This document shows, piece by piece, positions 1 through 6,905 of a stretch of 64,000 nucleotides of DNA (within the stretch, counting starts at the first letter, position 1; each line of letters opens with the position of its first letter). The stretch is taken from the NCBI RefSeq assembly GCF_004342025.1, contig NZ_SLWN01000021.1, positions 1-64,000 of the forward strand. The letters run 5' to 3'. The DNA comes from Kribbella steppae (GTDB taxonomy: Bacteria > Actinomycetota > Actinomycetes > Propionibacteriales > Kribbellaceae). Position numbers and translations under genes: made by a program. A model generated the notes under the pieces. It was not told the origin of the DNA, ran no database searches, and saw only the letters and a list, made by a program, of their open reading frames with translations.

Positions 1-1
1 C

Positions 2-247
2 CACGAACTGCGCGGTTCGATGGGCAGAGTCGGAGCCTGCGGCGACAACGCCGCGATGGAATCCTTCTTCGCCCTGCTCCAAAAGAACGTTCTGGACCGG
101 CAACGCTGGACCAGCCGCCACGAACTCAGGCTCGCGATCGTGTCCTGGATCGAAACCACCTACCACCGCCGACGCCGCCAACGCAGCCTCGGCAAACTCA
201 CACCCATCGAATTTGAGACAATTCAACCGGTCGCACTCGCGGCCTGA
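2..247 (+). mobile_element. IS3-family transposase, C-terminal part (cut by window edge)
   Basis: The reading frame is already open at the window edge and gives 81 residues. It holds the end of an rve-type DDE integrase core. DNAAMESFFALLQKN carries the last catalytic Glu (ME-SFF) in its usual context, and the YHRRRRQRSLGKLTPIEFE tail is typical of IS3-family OrfB proteins. The stop at 245-247 is followed about 35 bp later by the likely right end of the element (near 283), where a different reading frame with Dps homology begins. The rest of the transposase lies outside the window, so I cannot say whether the element is complete. Confidence 0.85.
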
Positions 248-283
248 ACCACCCCACCCCGCGAGTCAACTGAACTCGGGGCA

Positions 284-589
284 GTCCCGCGTGAGCTGGC
301 AGATATTGTCGCTGAGCGTGCGGTGACGTTGGGTTTCGTACCCGATGGACAGAGCTCGGCGGTGGCGGCCGGGTCGCGGGTTGAACCTGTGGCGGTGCGG
401 TCGCTGGCCGATCATGCGGTGGTCTGGGAGCTGGGCCGGAGGGTGGCGGCGGTGGCTGAGCGGATCCGGGCGCGACTCGAGTCGATCGGGGCCGCGGATC
501 TGGTGACGCAGGACGTACTGGTCAGGGTGGTCGGGGCGTTGGAGAAGCAGCAGTGGCTGTTGCGGATGCAGCTTGGTGAGAAGGCCTGA
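284..589 (+). pseudogene. Dps-family ferritin-like protein, truncated by the IS3 element
   Basis: The frame is open from the IS edge and reads RELADIVAERAVTLGFVPDG, then a long helix with VWELGRRVAAVAERI, and ends LEKQQWLLRMQL. This is the second half of a Dps protein (helices C and D). The N-terminal half, which carries the inter-subunit ferroxidase His/Asp/Glu residues, is missing, so the protein could not oxidise iron or build the 12-mer shell normally. A GTG at 323 could start an 88-residue product, but no good ribosome site precedes it. Homology resumes immediately after the IS end, so I infer insertional truncation. Confidence 0.75.
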
Positions 590-1185
590 TGGCTGTCACC
601 AGAGGGTTCGTCGGCCGGCGTACTGCGGATTCTTCGCGAGTACCGCCCGGGCAGTACGTCACGCGGGAGTTCCCTGTGTTGTCGGCCGGCCCGACCCCGT
701 ACACGCCGTTGGACGCGTGGGACTTCACGATCCGTGGAGCCGTCGACAAGCCGGTCTCGTGGTCGTGGACCGAGTTCCAGGCATTGCCGCGCGAGACGTT
801 CACCGTCGACATCCACTGCGTAACGAAGTGGACGAGGTTGGACATGGTCTGGTCGGGAGTGTCTCTCGACACCTTCCTGGACGCGGTGCCGGCCCAGGCG
901 GCCTATGCACTGGCGTTCTCCGACGGCGGTTACACGACGAACATTCCGGTGGCGGATCTGAGCGGTCGGAAGGCATGGATCGTCGACGAGTACGACGGGC
1001 GCCCGCTTGATCCGGAGCATGGCGGGCCGGCGCGACTGCTGGTACCGCACCTGTACTTCTGGAAGAGCGCGAAGTGGATCCGTGGTCTGGAGCTGCGCAC
1101 CACCGATCAACCCGGCTTCTGGGAGATGTTCGGCTATCACAACTATGGAGACCCGTGGAAAGAGCAGCGCTACTACGGCGACTGA
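589..1185 (+). CDS. Sulfite oxidase-like molybdopterin oxidoreductase
   Basis: The 198-residue protein is a compact SUOX-fold molybdopterin-binding domain without heme or dimerisation domains. The Cys of VDIHCVTKW (about residue 77) is the expected molybdenum ligand. The segments FPVLSAGPTPYTPLDAWDF and ARLLVPHLYFWKSAKWI match small actinobacterial 'sulfite oxidase-like' proteins. No Tat or Sec signal is visible, so it is probably cytosolic. It starts at ATG 589, overlapping the end of the dps remnant, and overlaps the following flavin reductase gene. I infer that the reductase supplies or accepts its electrons. The substrate is unknown; sulfite, methionine sulfoxide or another oxo-compound are possible. 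Confidence 0.85.
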   Translation: MAVTRGFVGRRTADSSRVPPGQYVTREFPVLSAGPTPYTPLDAWDFTIRGAVDKPVSWSWTEFQALPRETFTVDIHCVTKWTRLDMVWSGVSLDTFLDAVPAQAAYALAFSDGGYTTNIPVADLSGRKAWIVDEYDGRPLDPEHGGPARLLVPHLYFWKSAKWIRGLELRTTDQPGFWEMFGYHNYGDPWKEQRYYGD

Positions 1186-1904
1186 CGTGGCAGACAGGCA
1201 CGGTGATCTCTACGACCTTCGAGACTCCGCGGGTGAAGACCATCACGCTCGCCGTGCCTGATTGGCCCGGGCATCGTGCAGGTCAGCACGTGGATGTGCG
1301 GCTGACGGCGCCCGACGGGTATCAGACGGAACGGAGCTATTCGATCGCGTCGGCGCCGGAGGACGAGTACCTGTCGGTCACCGTCGAGCGACTCGACGAC
1401 GGCGAGGTTTCGCCTTATCTGGTGGACGAGTTGCGAGCAGGCGACGAGCTCGACTTCCGTGGTCCGATCGGCGGGTACTTCGTCTGGGACGACGACTTCG
1501 GTGGTCCGTTGTTCCTGGTCGGCGGGGGATCCGGCATGGTGCCCCTGCGGGCGATGCTTCGGTATCACCGTGCGATCGGCAGCCGGGTGCCTGTCCGGGT
1601 ACTGTGCTCGGCGCGCTCGCTCGAGTTGCTGATCTATCGTGACGAGCTGATGGAGATGGCGGCGTACGACCTCATCGATGTCTCGATCACGTTGACTCGT
1701 GAGGTCCCGAGTAGCTGGCGTGGCCATCGCGGACGCATCGACCCGATGCTCTTGGGTATGGCCGGATGGGCAACCGATCAAATGCCGCTCACGTATATCT
1801 GCGGACCGACCGCGTTTGTCGAGGCGGCAGCGGCCGGCTTGGTGGCTTTGGGATACGACGCGGCGCGGATCCGGACCGAACGCTTCGGCAGGACAGGAGT
1901 GTGA
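1155..1904 (+). CDS. FAD/NAD(P)-binding ferredoxin reductase-like oxidoreductase
   Basis: This 249-residue protein is a two-domain flavin reductase with no 2Fe-2S domain. The FAD-binding motif RSYSIAS lies in the N-terminal barrel. GGGSGMVPLRAML binds NAD(P), and CGPTAFVEAAA is the C-terminal nucleotide motif. I chose GTG 1155 because GGAG sits 5 nt upstream; the coding frame then overlaps the molybdopterin gene by 31 nt, implying translational coupling. A later GTG at 1203 would shorten the first beta strand. It probably passes electrons from NAD(P)H to the upstream molybdenum enzyme. This is inferred from gene order and known pairings of the two families. Confidence 0.85.
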   Translation: MERAALLRRLTWQTGTVISTTFETPRVKTITLAVPDWPGHRAGQHVDVRLTAPDGYQTERSYSIASAPEDEYLSVTVERLDDGEVSPYLVDELRAGDELDFRGPIGGYFVWDDDFGGPLFLVGGGSGMVPLRAMLRYHRAIGSRVPVRVLCSARSLELLIYRDELMEMAAYDLIDVSITLTREVPSSWRGHRGRIDPMLLGMAGWATDQMPLTYICGPTAFVEAAAAGLVALGYDAARIRTERFGRTGV

Positions 1905-1909
1905 CGAAG

Positions 1910-2188
1910 ATGGGACCTCTCGACGGCAATGCCATGGCGGGCGTCATGCATGACCTCTTCGCACGAGACATGACGACCATGGGTTACAAGTGCTCGGGTT
2001 GTGGCCGTACCGGGGTCATGGCGGAGATGGTGGTGTACATGTCAGGACCCGGCACGGTGGCGCGATGCAGGGACTGCGACACGATTCTGCTGATGCTCAC
2101 CGAACGCCATGGGGTGTACTGCGTCGACTTGCCCGGAATGCCACAGACAGCGCATGGCCGCACCACCTTCACCTTGAAAGGCGCCTGA
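1910..2188 (+). CDS. DUF6510-like small zinc-ribbon protein
   Basis: The 92-residue protein has two CxxC pairs, YKCSGCGRTG and VARCRDCDTI, which form a probable zinc ribbon. It starts MGPLDGNAMAG and ends with a hydrophobic LLMLTERHG segment. Proteins of this shape (DUF6510) are found beside sulfite oxidase-like and flavin reductase genes in actinobacteria. ATG 1910 has GGAG about 10 nt upstream; an in-frame GTG at 1901, overlapping the previous stop, is an alternative. The function is unknown. Position and size suggest an assembly or accessory factor for the molybdenum enzyme pair. Confidence 0.7.
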   Translation: MGPLDGNAMAGVMHDLFARDMTTMGYKCSGCGRTGVMAEMVVYMSGPGTVARCRDCDTILLMLTERHGVYCVDLPGMPQTAHGRTTFTLKGA

Positions 2189-2571
2189 TGACTATCCAGC
2201 ACCCGCCCGACCCGACCGCCGCCGAGATGGCTAAGCAATTACCGCCGGCGATCACGAAGTACCTGCGCGAGGCCGATCCCCAGCACAAGGCGAACGCTCA
2301 CGACCTGCTGGCCGCCTTCGCCACCGACGCCACGGTGATCGACGACGACGGCACCACCTACACCGGTCACGACGAGATCCACCGCTGGCGGGAGACCGAG
2401 ACCAGCGAGTACACCTATACGGTCGAGGTCAGCCACGTCGAGAAGTTCGACGACTCCCATTACGTCGTCACCAATCACCTGGAGGGCGACTTCCCCGGCG
2501 GTGTCGTCGACATCATCTACCGGTTCACCCTCGCCGACGGTCTGATCACCAAGCTTGAGATCGCTCCCTGA
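2188..2571 (+). CDS. SnoaL/NTF2-like protein
   Basis: The 127-residue protein has the cone-shaped NTF2 pattern: helices with AHDLLAAFATDATVIDDDG, then GHDEIHRWRE and the C-terminal strands DIIYRFTLADGLITKLEI. Its start ATG overlaps the DUF6510 stop (ATGA), so it is the last gene of the four-gene unit starting at 589. Members bind small hydrophobic ligands or act as isomerases or hydrolases; no catalytic role can be read here. The gene ends about 100 bp before a convergent oxidoreductase gene. Confidence 0.75.
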   Translation: MTIQHPPDPTAAEMAKQLPPAITKYLREADPQHKANAHDLLAAFATDATVIDDDGTTYTGHDEIHRWRETETSEYTYTVEVSHVEKFDDSHYVVTNHLEGDFPGGVVDIIYRFTLADGLITKLEIAP

Positions 2572-2668
2572 CTCCGTCGCTCGCGTCAGGCATCGAGGTG
2601 CTGCAGAACAGCCTCAGCCGTTCCGCATCACCCTGCCCGACGTCATCGCAGTACCGACGAGAGATGTA

Positions 2669-3586
2669 CTACGGACGAACGCTGATGATGATCTTCCCCT
2701 TGAGCCGCTCGGTCGAGTTGACGGTGGTAACGGCGTCGTCGAGAGATGCGACGGTACCGATGTTCGTCCGCAGTCGCCCGTCCCGCACCCGCTGGACGAC
2801 CTCGGTCAACTGGGCGCGATCGGCCTCGACGACGAAGTCGATCGCGAGGCCGTCCGCGGGCCGTGACTCCGGCGGCCCGACGACGGTGACCAGCGTTCCT
2901 CCGGTCTTGATCAGGGCTGCGGACCTTTTCTGGATGTCGCCGCCGATGACATCGAACACCAGATCGACCTGCCCGATGTCCTCGAGCGAGTCGTTGGCGA
3001 GGTCGACGAACTCGTTCGCGCCGTAGTCGAGCGCCTTCTCCCGGTCGGTGGCGCGTCCGGTGCCGAGGACGTACGCACCGGCCTCGCGGGCGAGTTGCGT
3101 CACCATGGTGCCGACCGCGCCGGCTGCACCGTGCGCGAGGACGGTCTGCCCGGATTGAAGGCGGCCGTGCTGGAACAGTCCCTGCCAGGCGGTCAGTCCG
3201 GAGATCGGCAGGCTCGCGCCGACGGTGAAGTCGACGTCGCCCGGGAGTGGTGCGAGGTTGCGTGCCTCGATCGCCACGTACTCCGCCAGGGTTCCGTCGC
3301 GATGCCAGTCGGCGAGGCCGAACACGCGCTGTCCCACTGACAGCCCAGTCGTGCCATAGCCGAGCGCGGTGACCACTCCGGCCAGTTCGTGCCCGGGGAT
3401 CGACGGTGATCGGTCCCGGTCGGCACGGTCGGTCCAGGTCGAGGGCCACTCCAACTCGGTCGGGACGTAGCCCGAGGCATGAACCTCGACGACGACGTCG
3501 TTGATCGCTGCCGGCGGCTCGGGACGCTCCGCCAGCGTCATCCCTGCCGTCCCCGCTGCCTGGTCCGTCACCACGATCGCCCTCAT
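2669..3586 (-). CDS. NADP-dependent medium-chain (quinone oxidoreductase-type) dehydrogenase
   Basis: The 305-residue protein is a zinc-independent medium-chain dehydrogenase. GHELAGVV lies in the GroES-like domain and LAHGAAGAVGTMVTQLA is the Rossmann nucleotide motif, with alanine- and glycine-rich spacing typical of NADPH quinone oxidoreductases. FDVIGGDIQKRSAALIKTGG and the C-terminal LKGKIII complete the fold. The structural-zinc Cys cluster is absent. ATG 3586 has AGGAGGT a few bases upstream. It probably reduces enones or quinones in the cytosol. It converges on the NTF2-like gene; the opposite side is a 217-bp gap before the zinc-finger gene. Confidence 0.85.
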   Translation of the reverse strand: MRAIVVTDQAAGTAGMTLAERPEPPAAINDVVVEVHASGYVPTELEWPSTWTDRADRDRSPSIPGHELAGVVTALGYGTTGLSVGQRVFGLADWHRDGTLAEYVAIEARNLAPLPGDVDFTVGASLPISGLTAWQGLFQHGRLQSGQTVLAHGAAGAVGTMVTQLAREAGAYVLGTGRATDREKALDYGANEFVDLANDSLEDIGQVDLVFDVIGGDIQKRSAALIKTGGTLVTVVGPPESRPADGLAIDFVVEADRAQLTEVVQRVRDGRLRTNIGTVASLDDAVTTVNSTERLKGKIIISVRP

Positions 3587-3803
3587 CAGGCACCTCCTTG
3601 TATCCGGTGTGTCGCCTACGCGGCACTTTCGGCTCGTAAGCATTTCGCGGCACGACACCCTCGACGTCTTACCACGCGAGGGATGGGAGTTGGGCACATC
3701 GCGAAATTGTCTCGATGCGGGCCGTAAGATCCGTGCCTGTCCAACCACCAACGGATATCTGCAGCGCCGACGGATTCTGATCAACAGGTAGAGGTGAAAT
3801 TCA

Positions 3804-4058
3804 TTGAGCGGGTGGAGGGAGGGGCTCGAGCGATTCCTCGCCGCCGACCCAAGTGACGTCGGGTGTGACGAGGCGATGGCTGCTCTGCACCTCTATGCCG
3901 ACCTACTCGCGTCCGGAGTCGACGCTGCCGAGCACTATCCCGGACTGGCGGCGCACCTTGCCGCCTGTGAAGCATGCGCGGAAGATGCTGACGGGCTGCT
4001 GACCGCTGTGCAGGACCACGACCTGGACAGCGGCGGCCGCGATGACACCGAGCAGTGA
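3804..4058 (+). CDS. Small anti-sigma-like zinc-finger protein
   Basis: The 84-residue protein contains HLAACEACAED, an H-x3-C-x2-C arrangement like the ZAS zinc finger of anti-sigma factors, after a helix with ALHLYADLLASGVDAAEHYPG. No sigma factor gene is adjacent and no membrane segment is present. TTG 3804 is used because GAGGTG lies 7 nt upstream and no ATG or GTG in frame is better. It may be a redox- or zinc-responsive partner protein. Its position just before the methionine sulfoxide reductase pair suggests an oxidative-stress setting, but this is inference. Confidence 0.6.
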   Translation: MSGWREGLERFLAADPSDVGCDEAMAALHLYADLLASGVDAAEHYPGLAAHLAACEACAEDADGLLTAVQDHDLDSGGRDDTEQ

Positions 4059-4188
4059 CCCGATCATCTGACCCGGCTGAACTGAGATCGGGGTCACAGC
4101 GAGTTCTGCGGAACCCGGGACCAAATCAACTGCCTGCGATGTTGTTCCCAGTGACGGCGCAGCCAGCGACGTCAGAAAAGGAGAAACC

Positions 4189-4680
4189 GTGTCACACGAC
4201 TACAGGAAGACTCCGGAGGCGGTCAGTCGCCTCACCGACAGCCAGTTCCGCGTGACGCAGAAGGACGGGACGGAGCCCGCATTCCGGAACGAGTACTGGG
4301 ACAACCACGAGCCCGGGATCTATGTGGATGTGGTCTCCGGCCAGCCTCTGTTCTCGTCGACCGACAAGTACGACAGCGGCACCGGGTGGCCGAGCTTCAC
4401 CAGGCCGATCGCGGCGGAGGCAGTTCGCACAGTTACGGACAGGTCGCTCTGGATGTCGCGCACGGAGGTGCGGTCCACTGGAGCCGACAGCCACCTCGGT
4501 CATGTTTTCGATGATGGCCCCGCCGCGGCGGGAGGCCAGCGGTACTGCATGAACTCCGCCGCACTGCGCTTCATCCCGGTCTCCGAACTGGAGAGTCAGG
4601 GGTACCGCGAGTATCGGTCGCTGTTCGAGACGGCCGACACGTCCAGCGACATCACGCGCACAGAGGAGCATGCATCATGA
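4189..4680 (+). CDS. msrB: Peptide-methionine (R)-S-oxide reductase MsrB
   Basis: The 163-residue protein reduces the R epimer of methionine sulfoxide in proteins. It shows GTGWPSFTRP and the catalytic Cys in RYCMNSAALRFIP near residue 122. The CxxC pairs that bind structural zinc in many MsrB proteins are missing, so it is the zinc-free form. GTG 4189 follows AAGGAG by 6 nt. The stop overlaps the msrA start (ATGA), giving a coupled msrB-msrA operon that repairs both sulfoxide epimers. Confidence 0.95.
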   Translation: MSHDYRKTPEAVSRLTDSQFRVTQKDGTEPAFRNEYWDNHEPGIYVDVVSGQPLFSSTDKYDSGTGWPSFTRPIAAEAVRTVTDRSLWMSRTEVRSTGADSHLGHVFDDGPAAAGGQRYCMNSAALRFIPVSELESQGYREYRSLFETADTSSDITRTEEHAS

Positions 4681-5228
4681 CCAGTGGAATCGACGACACC
4701 GGGCAGGTCACCCGCAAGCCCGGCACCGAGACAGCCGTCCTCGCCGGCGGGTGCTTCTGGGGTATGGAGGACCTCATTCGCCGGCAGCCCGGCGTACTCG
4801 AGACGCGTGTCGGGTACACCGGCGGGCAGAACGACCATGCGACGTACCGCAATCATCCCGGGCACGCCGAAGCCGTCGAGATCGTCTTCGACCCGGCGCA
4901 GACGACGTACCGCGACATCCTGGCGTTCTTCTTCCAGATCCACGACCCGTCGACGGTGAACCGTCAGGGCAACGACACCGGCACCAGCTATCGCTCGGCG
5001 ATCTTTCCGCTCACGCCGGAGCAGGAGAAAGTCGCTCGCGACACGATCGCCGACGTCGACGCCTCGGGCCTGTGGCCGGGCAAGGCCGTGACGACGATCG
5101 AGCCTGCGGGTCCGTTCTGGGAGGCCGAGCCGGAGCACCAGGACTACCTGATCAAGTACCCCGCTGGTTACACGTGCCACTTCGTACGCCCGGACTGGGT
5201 GCTGCCGCGGCGCGCCACCACCGCCTGA
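4677..5228 (+). CDS. msrA: Peptide-methionine (S)-S-oxide reductase MsrA
   Basis: The 183-residue protein contains the MsrA active site GGCFWGMED near residues 24-32; the Cys attacks the S epimer of methionine sulfoxide. GYTGGQNDHATYRNHPGHAE and HDPSTVNRQGNDTGTSYRS are standard family blocks. Its ATG overlaps the msrB stop. A GC-rich hairpin lies 14 bp after the stop. The protein is cytosolic and probably recycled by thioredoxin. Confidence 0.95.
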   Translation: MTSGIDDTGQVTRKPGTETAVLAGGCFWGMEDLIRRQPGVLETRVGYTGGQNDHATYRNHPGHAEAVEIVFDPAQTTYRDILAFFFQIHDPSTVNRQGNDTGTSYRSAIFPLTPEQEKVARDTIADVDASGLWPGKAVTTIEPAGPFWEAEPEHQDYLIKYPAGYTCHFVRPDWVLPRRATTA

Positions 5229-5241
5229 TCCGTCCCCGAGG

Positions 5242-5271
5242 GTGTGCCCATCGCCGTCGCGACGGGCACAC
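5242..5271 (+). terminator. Probable hairpin terminator after msrA
   Basis: The arms GTGTGCCC (5242-5249) and GGGCACAC (5264-5271) pair perfectly over 8 bp around a 14-nt GC-rich loop. No T-tract follows, as is common in actinobacterial terminators. Position directly after msrA supports the call. Confidence 0.5.
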
Positions 5272-5379
5272 GCTCGCTGGTTCCGTGGTGTCGCGGAGAT
5301 CCTCGCGAGCCGGTAAGCAGGGGTGGATCGGCGGTCACCAATGAGCTGAACACAGTCGAGCGGGAGAGGCCCGGGCGCG

Positions 5380-5538
5380 ATGAGTGAGATGTTGCAGGGA
5401 ATCCAAGCCGATGACGGTGCAGCGGTTGCGGCTGCCGATATCCCGAAGGCGGTGACGGCGGGGCGGTTGGTTTACGCCGACGGTGCGACTCAGGTCTTCG
5501 CGATCGACGGGCGGACGACCTATACCGAACGAGGCTGA
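5380..5538 (+). CDS. Hypothetical 52-residue protein, possibly a fragment
   Basis: ATG 5380 gives a 52-residue product ending RLVYADGATQVFAIDGRTTY-TERG. The last third resembles a beta-rich segment of small secreted or sugar-related proteins, but no complete domain is present. The ribosome site is weak. Because the next 400 bp holds two other fragments, this is probably also the surviving piece of a larger gene. Function unknown. Confidence 0.35.
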   Translation: MSEMLQGIQADDGAAVAAADIPKAVTAGRLVYADGATQVFAIDGRTTYTERG

Positions 5539-5560
5539 CGTCTTGCTGACCGCGGCCAGG

Positions 5561-5710
5561 TCGCACCAGTCCGAGGCCGGCGATCGCGAGCGGCCGTCGG
5601 CCCACGTGATTGGACAGTCGTCCCACGACCAACAGTGTGCTGAGAGTCGCGGCGGAGTAGGCGACGACGGTCAGCGAGATGTCGGGGGGTTGGTGAACTC
5701 CGGGCGTCAC
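5561..5710 (-). pseudogene. MFS transporter fragment
   Basis: About 50 residues on the minus strand read LTVVAYSAATLSTLLVVGRL followed by SNHVGRRPLAIAG. This is transmembrane helix 2, the cytoplasmic MFS signature motif A (GRLSNHVGRRP) and the start of helix 3. No further helices follow in any frame. It is an isolated remnant. Confidence 0.6.
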
Positions 5711-5945
5711 CCGCAACCGCGAGGAGTTCCTCGAGTACATCGCCATGCCGCGGCCCTTCAAGGATCTCGCCGTCCATGACGTCAAGGTCCGCATCCTCAG
5801 CGATGTCGCGTTGATCCACGGTCGCAGCACGTACACGATGCTTGCCGACGGCACGGAACAGGAATCGCTGTACACGGAGGCGTATCAGAAGCGCGAGAGC
5901 ACCTGGGTCTGCGTGTCAGCTTGTGCGATCGCTCCGGGCACCTGA
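5703..5945 (+). pseudogene. SnoaL/DUF4440-like protein, C-terminal fragment
   Basis: The frame reads TRNREEFLEYIAMPRP, then DVKVRILSDVALIHGRSTY, and ends with ESTWVCVSACAIAPGT. This matches the second half of NTF2-like (DUF4440-type) proteins: a helix followed by three strands. An internal ATG at 5745 could start 66 residues but would omit the helix. The N-terminal half is missing, replaced by the MFS fragment on the other strand. A hairpin follows at 5958. Confidence 0.5.
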
Positions 5946-5957
5946 CCAGGAATGCCA

Positions 5958-5986
5958 CGGCCCGGCCCCGTCCCGGAGCCGGGCCG
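5958..5986 (+). terminator. GC-rich hairpin, possible terminator
   Basis: CGGCCCGG (5958-5965) pairs with CCGGGCCG (5979-5986) around a 13-nt loop, 12 bp after the NTF2-like fragment. It could end transcription from either side of the 6-kb boundary. Confidence 0.4.
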
Positions 5987-6151
5987 CGAGGCTCTCAGCC
6001 GGCCGGTCAGACCGCCAGCCCTGCACCGCCGGCCACCACGATCTCTCGTCAAGAAACTAGGTGGCGAATAGAAGCGTCCGCTACGCGCGCATCTCCCCGC
6101 CGGCAGTGTGGGTCATGAAATTGGATGCGTGCCCGGGTAGGCGCCCTGCCG

Positions 6152-6775
6152 TCAGGGCTTCGCCATTTGGGTGGTTTGTTGTGTTGCCCATCGGGTGGCT
6201 GCGTCGGCGACCGGGATGGTTGGGTCGACCAGCCATGCGGCCTCGAGGCCGTAGCAGAAGGCGATGATCTCCATGGCCTTGAGTTGAGGGTCGATGTCGT
6301 CGCGCATCTCGCCGCGCTGTTGTGCTGAGCGCAGGGTCGCAGTCACGCGATCGATCGTGGTGCGGTAGCCGTCGACCAGGCGTGGGTGGAGGTCGGTGTC
6401 GGGGCTGACGTTCTCTCCGAGTACGACGGTGTTCATGCCGAGCAGGCTGTAGACCTTGTCGTCGTGCTGGCTGGGCCAGCTGGTCATGTGTCTGGCGATG
6501 ATGTCGACGATCTTGATTCCGGGGTCGGGTCCGTCTCCCCACAGCCATTCCTCGGTGAAGGTCAGGTGGCGGTCCATGACGGCGTTGAGTAGCGCCTCTT
6601 TGCTGCGGAAGTGGTACAGCAAGCCGGTTTGCGAGACGCCGGCCTCGGCTGCGATGTCGGCGAGGCTTGTGCCGCGTGCCCCGTTGCGGGCGATGAATCG
6701 TACGGCGACGTCGACGATGCGCTCGCGTGTCTCGAGGCCCTTGGCTGAGGTCTTGGGCTTCTGTGCAGCGGGCAC
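6152..6775 (-). CDS. TetR-family transcriptional regulator
   Basis: The 207-residue protein has the TetR N-terminal domain RERIVDVAVRFIARNGARG, then the helix-turn-helix SLADIAAEAGVSQTGLLYHF, around residues 15-60. The ligand-binding half is unassigned. GTG 6775 has a GAGGAG ribosome site 7 nt upstream. It diverges from the alpha/beta hydrolase at 6906, and two inverted operator copies lie between them. It probably represses both its own gene and the hydrolase/ABC transporter operon, with release by an unknown small molecule. Confidence 0.9.
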   Translation of the reverse strand: MPAAQKPKTSAKGLETRERIVDVAVRFIARNGARGTSLADIAAEAGVSQTGLLYHFRSKEALLNAVMDRHLTFTEEWLWGDGPDPGIKIVDIIARHMTSWPSQHDDKVYSLLGMNTVVLGENVSPDTDLHPRLVDGYRTTIDRVTATLRSAQQRGEMRDDIDPQLKAMEIIAFCYGLEAAWLVDPTIPVADAATRWATQQTTQMAKP

Positions 6776-6826
6776 GGTCGATCTCCTCGCGATGGTCGGG
6801 GCGGTCGCCGCCAAGCATAGACAACT

Positions 6827-6872
6827 GACTGAGTACTCGGTAGCTTTTGCAAAACAGACCGAGTACTCAGTC
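6827..6872. promoter_or_regulatory. Paired inverted TetR operators
   Basis: GACTGAGTACTCGGT (6827-6841) and its exact reverse complement ACCGAGTACTCAGTC (6858-6872) flank a short AT-rich spacer. Each copy is built on the palindrome GAGTACTC, and the two centres are 30 bp apart, close to three helical turns. The second copy extends to an 18-bp near-perfect dyad at 6856-6873. They lie between the divergent TetR and hydrolase starts, as expected for sites bound by two regulator dimers on one DNA face. Confidence 0.75.
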
Positions 6873-6905
6873 TGGAATGTTGGCCAAGTGAGAAGGGCGG
6901 ATCCG

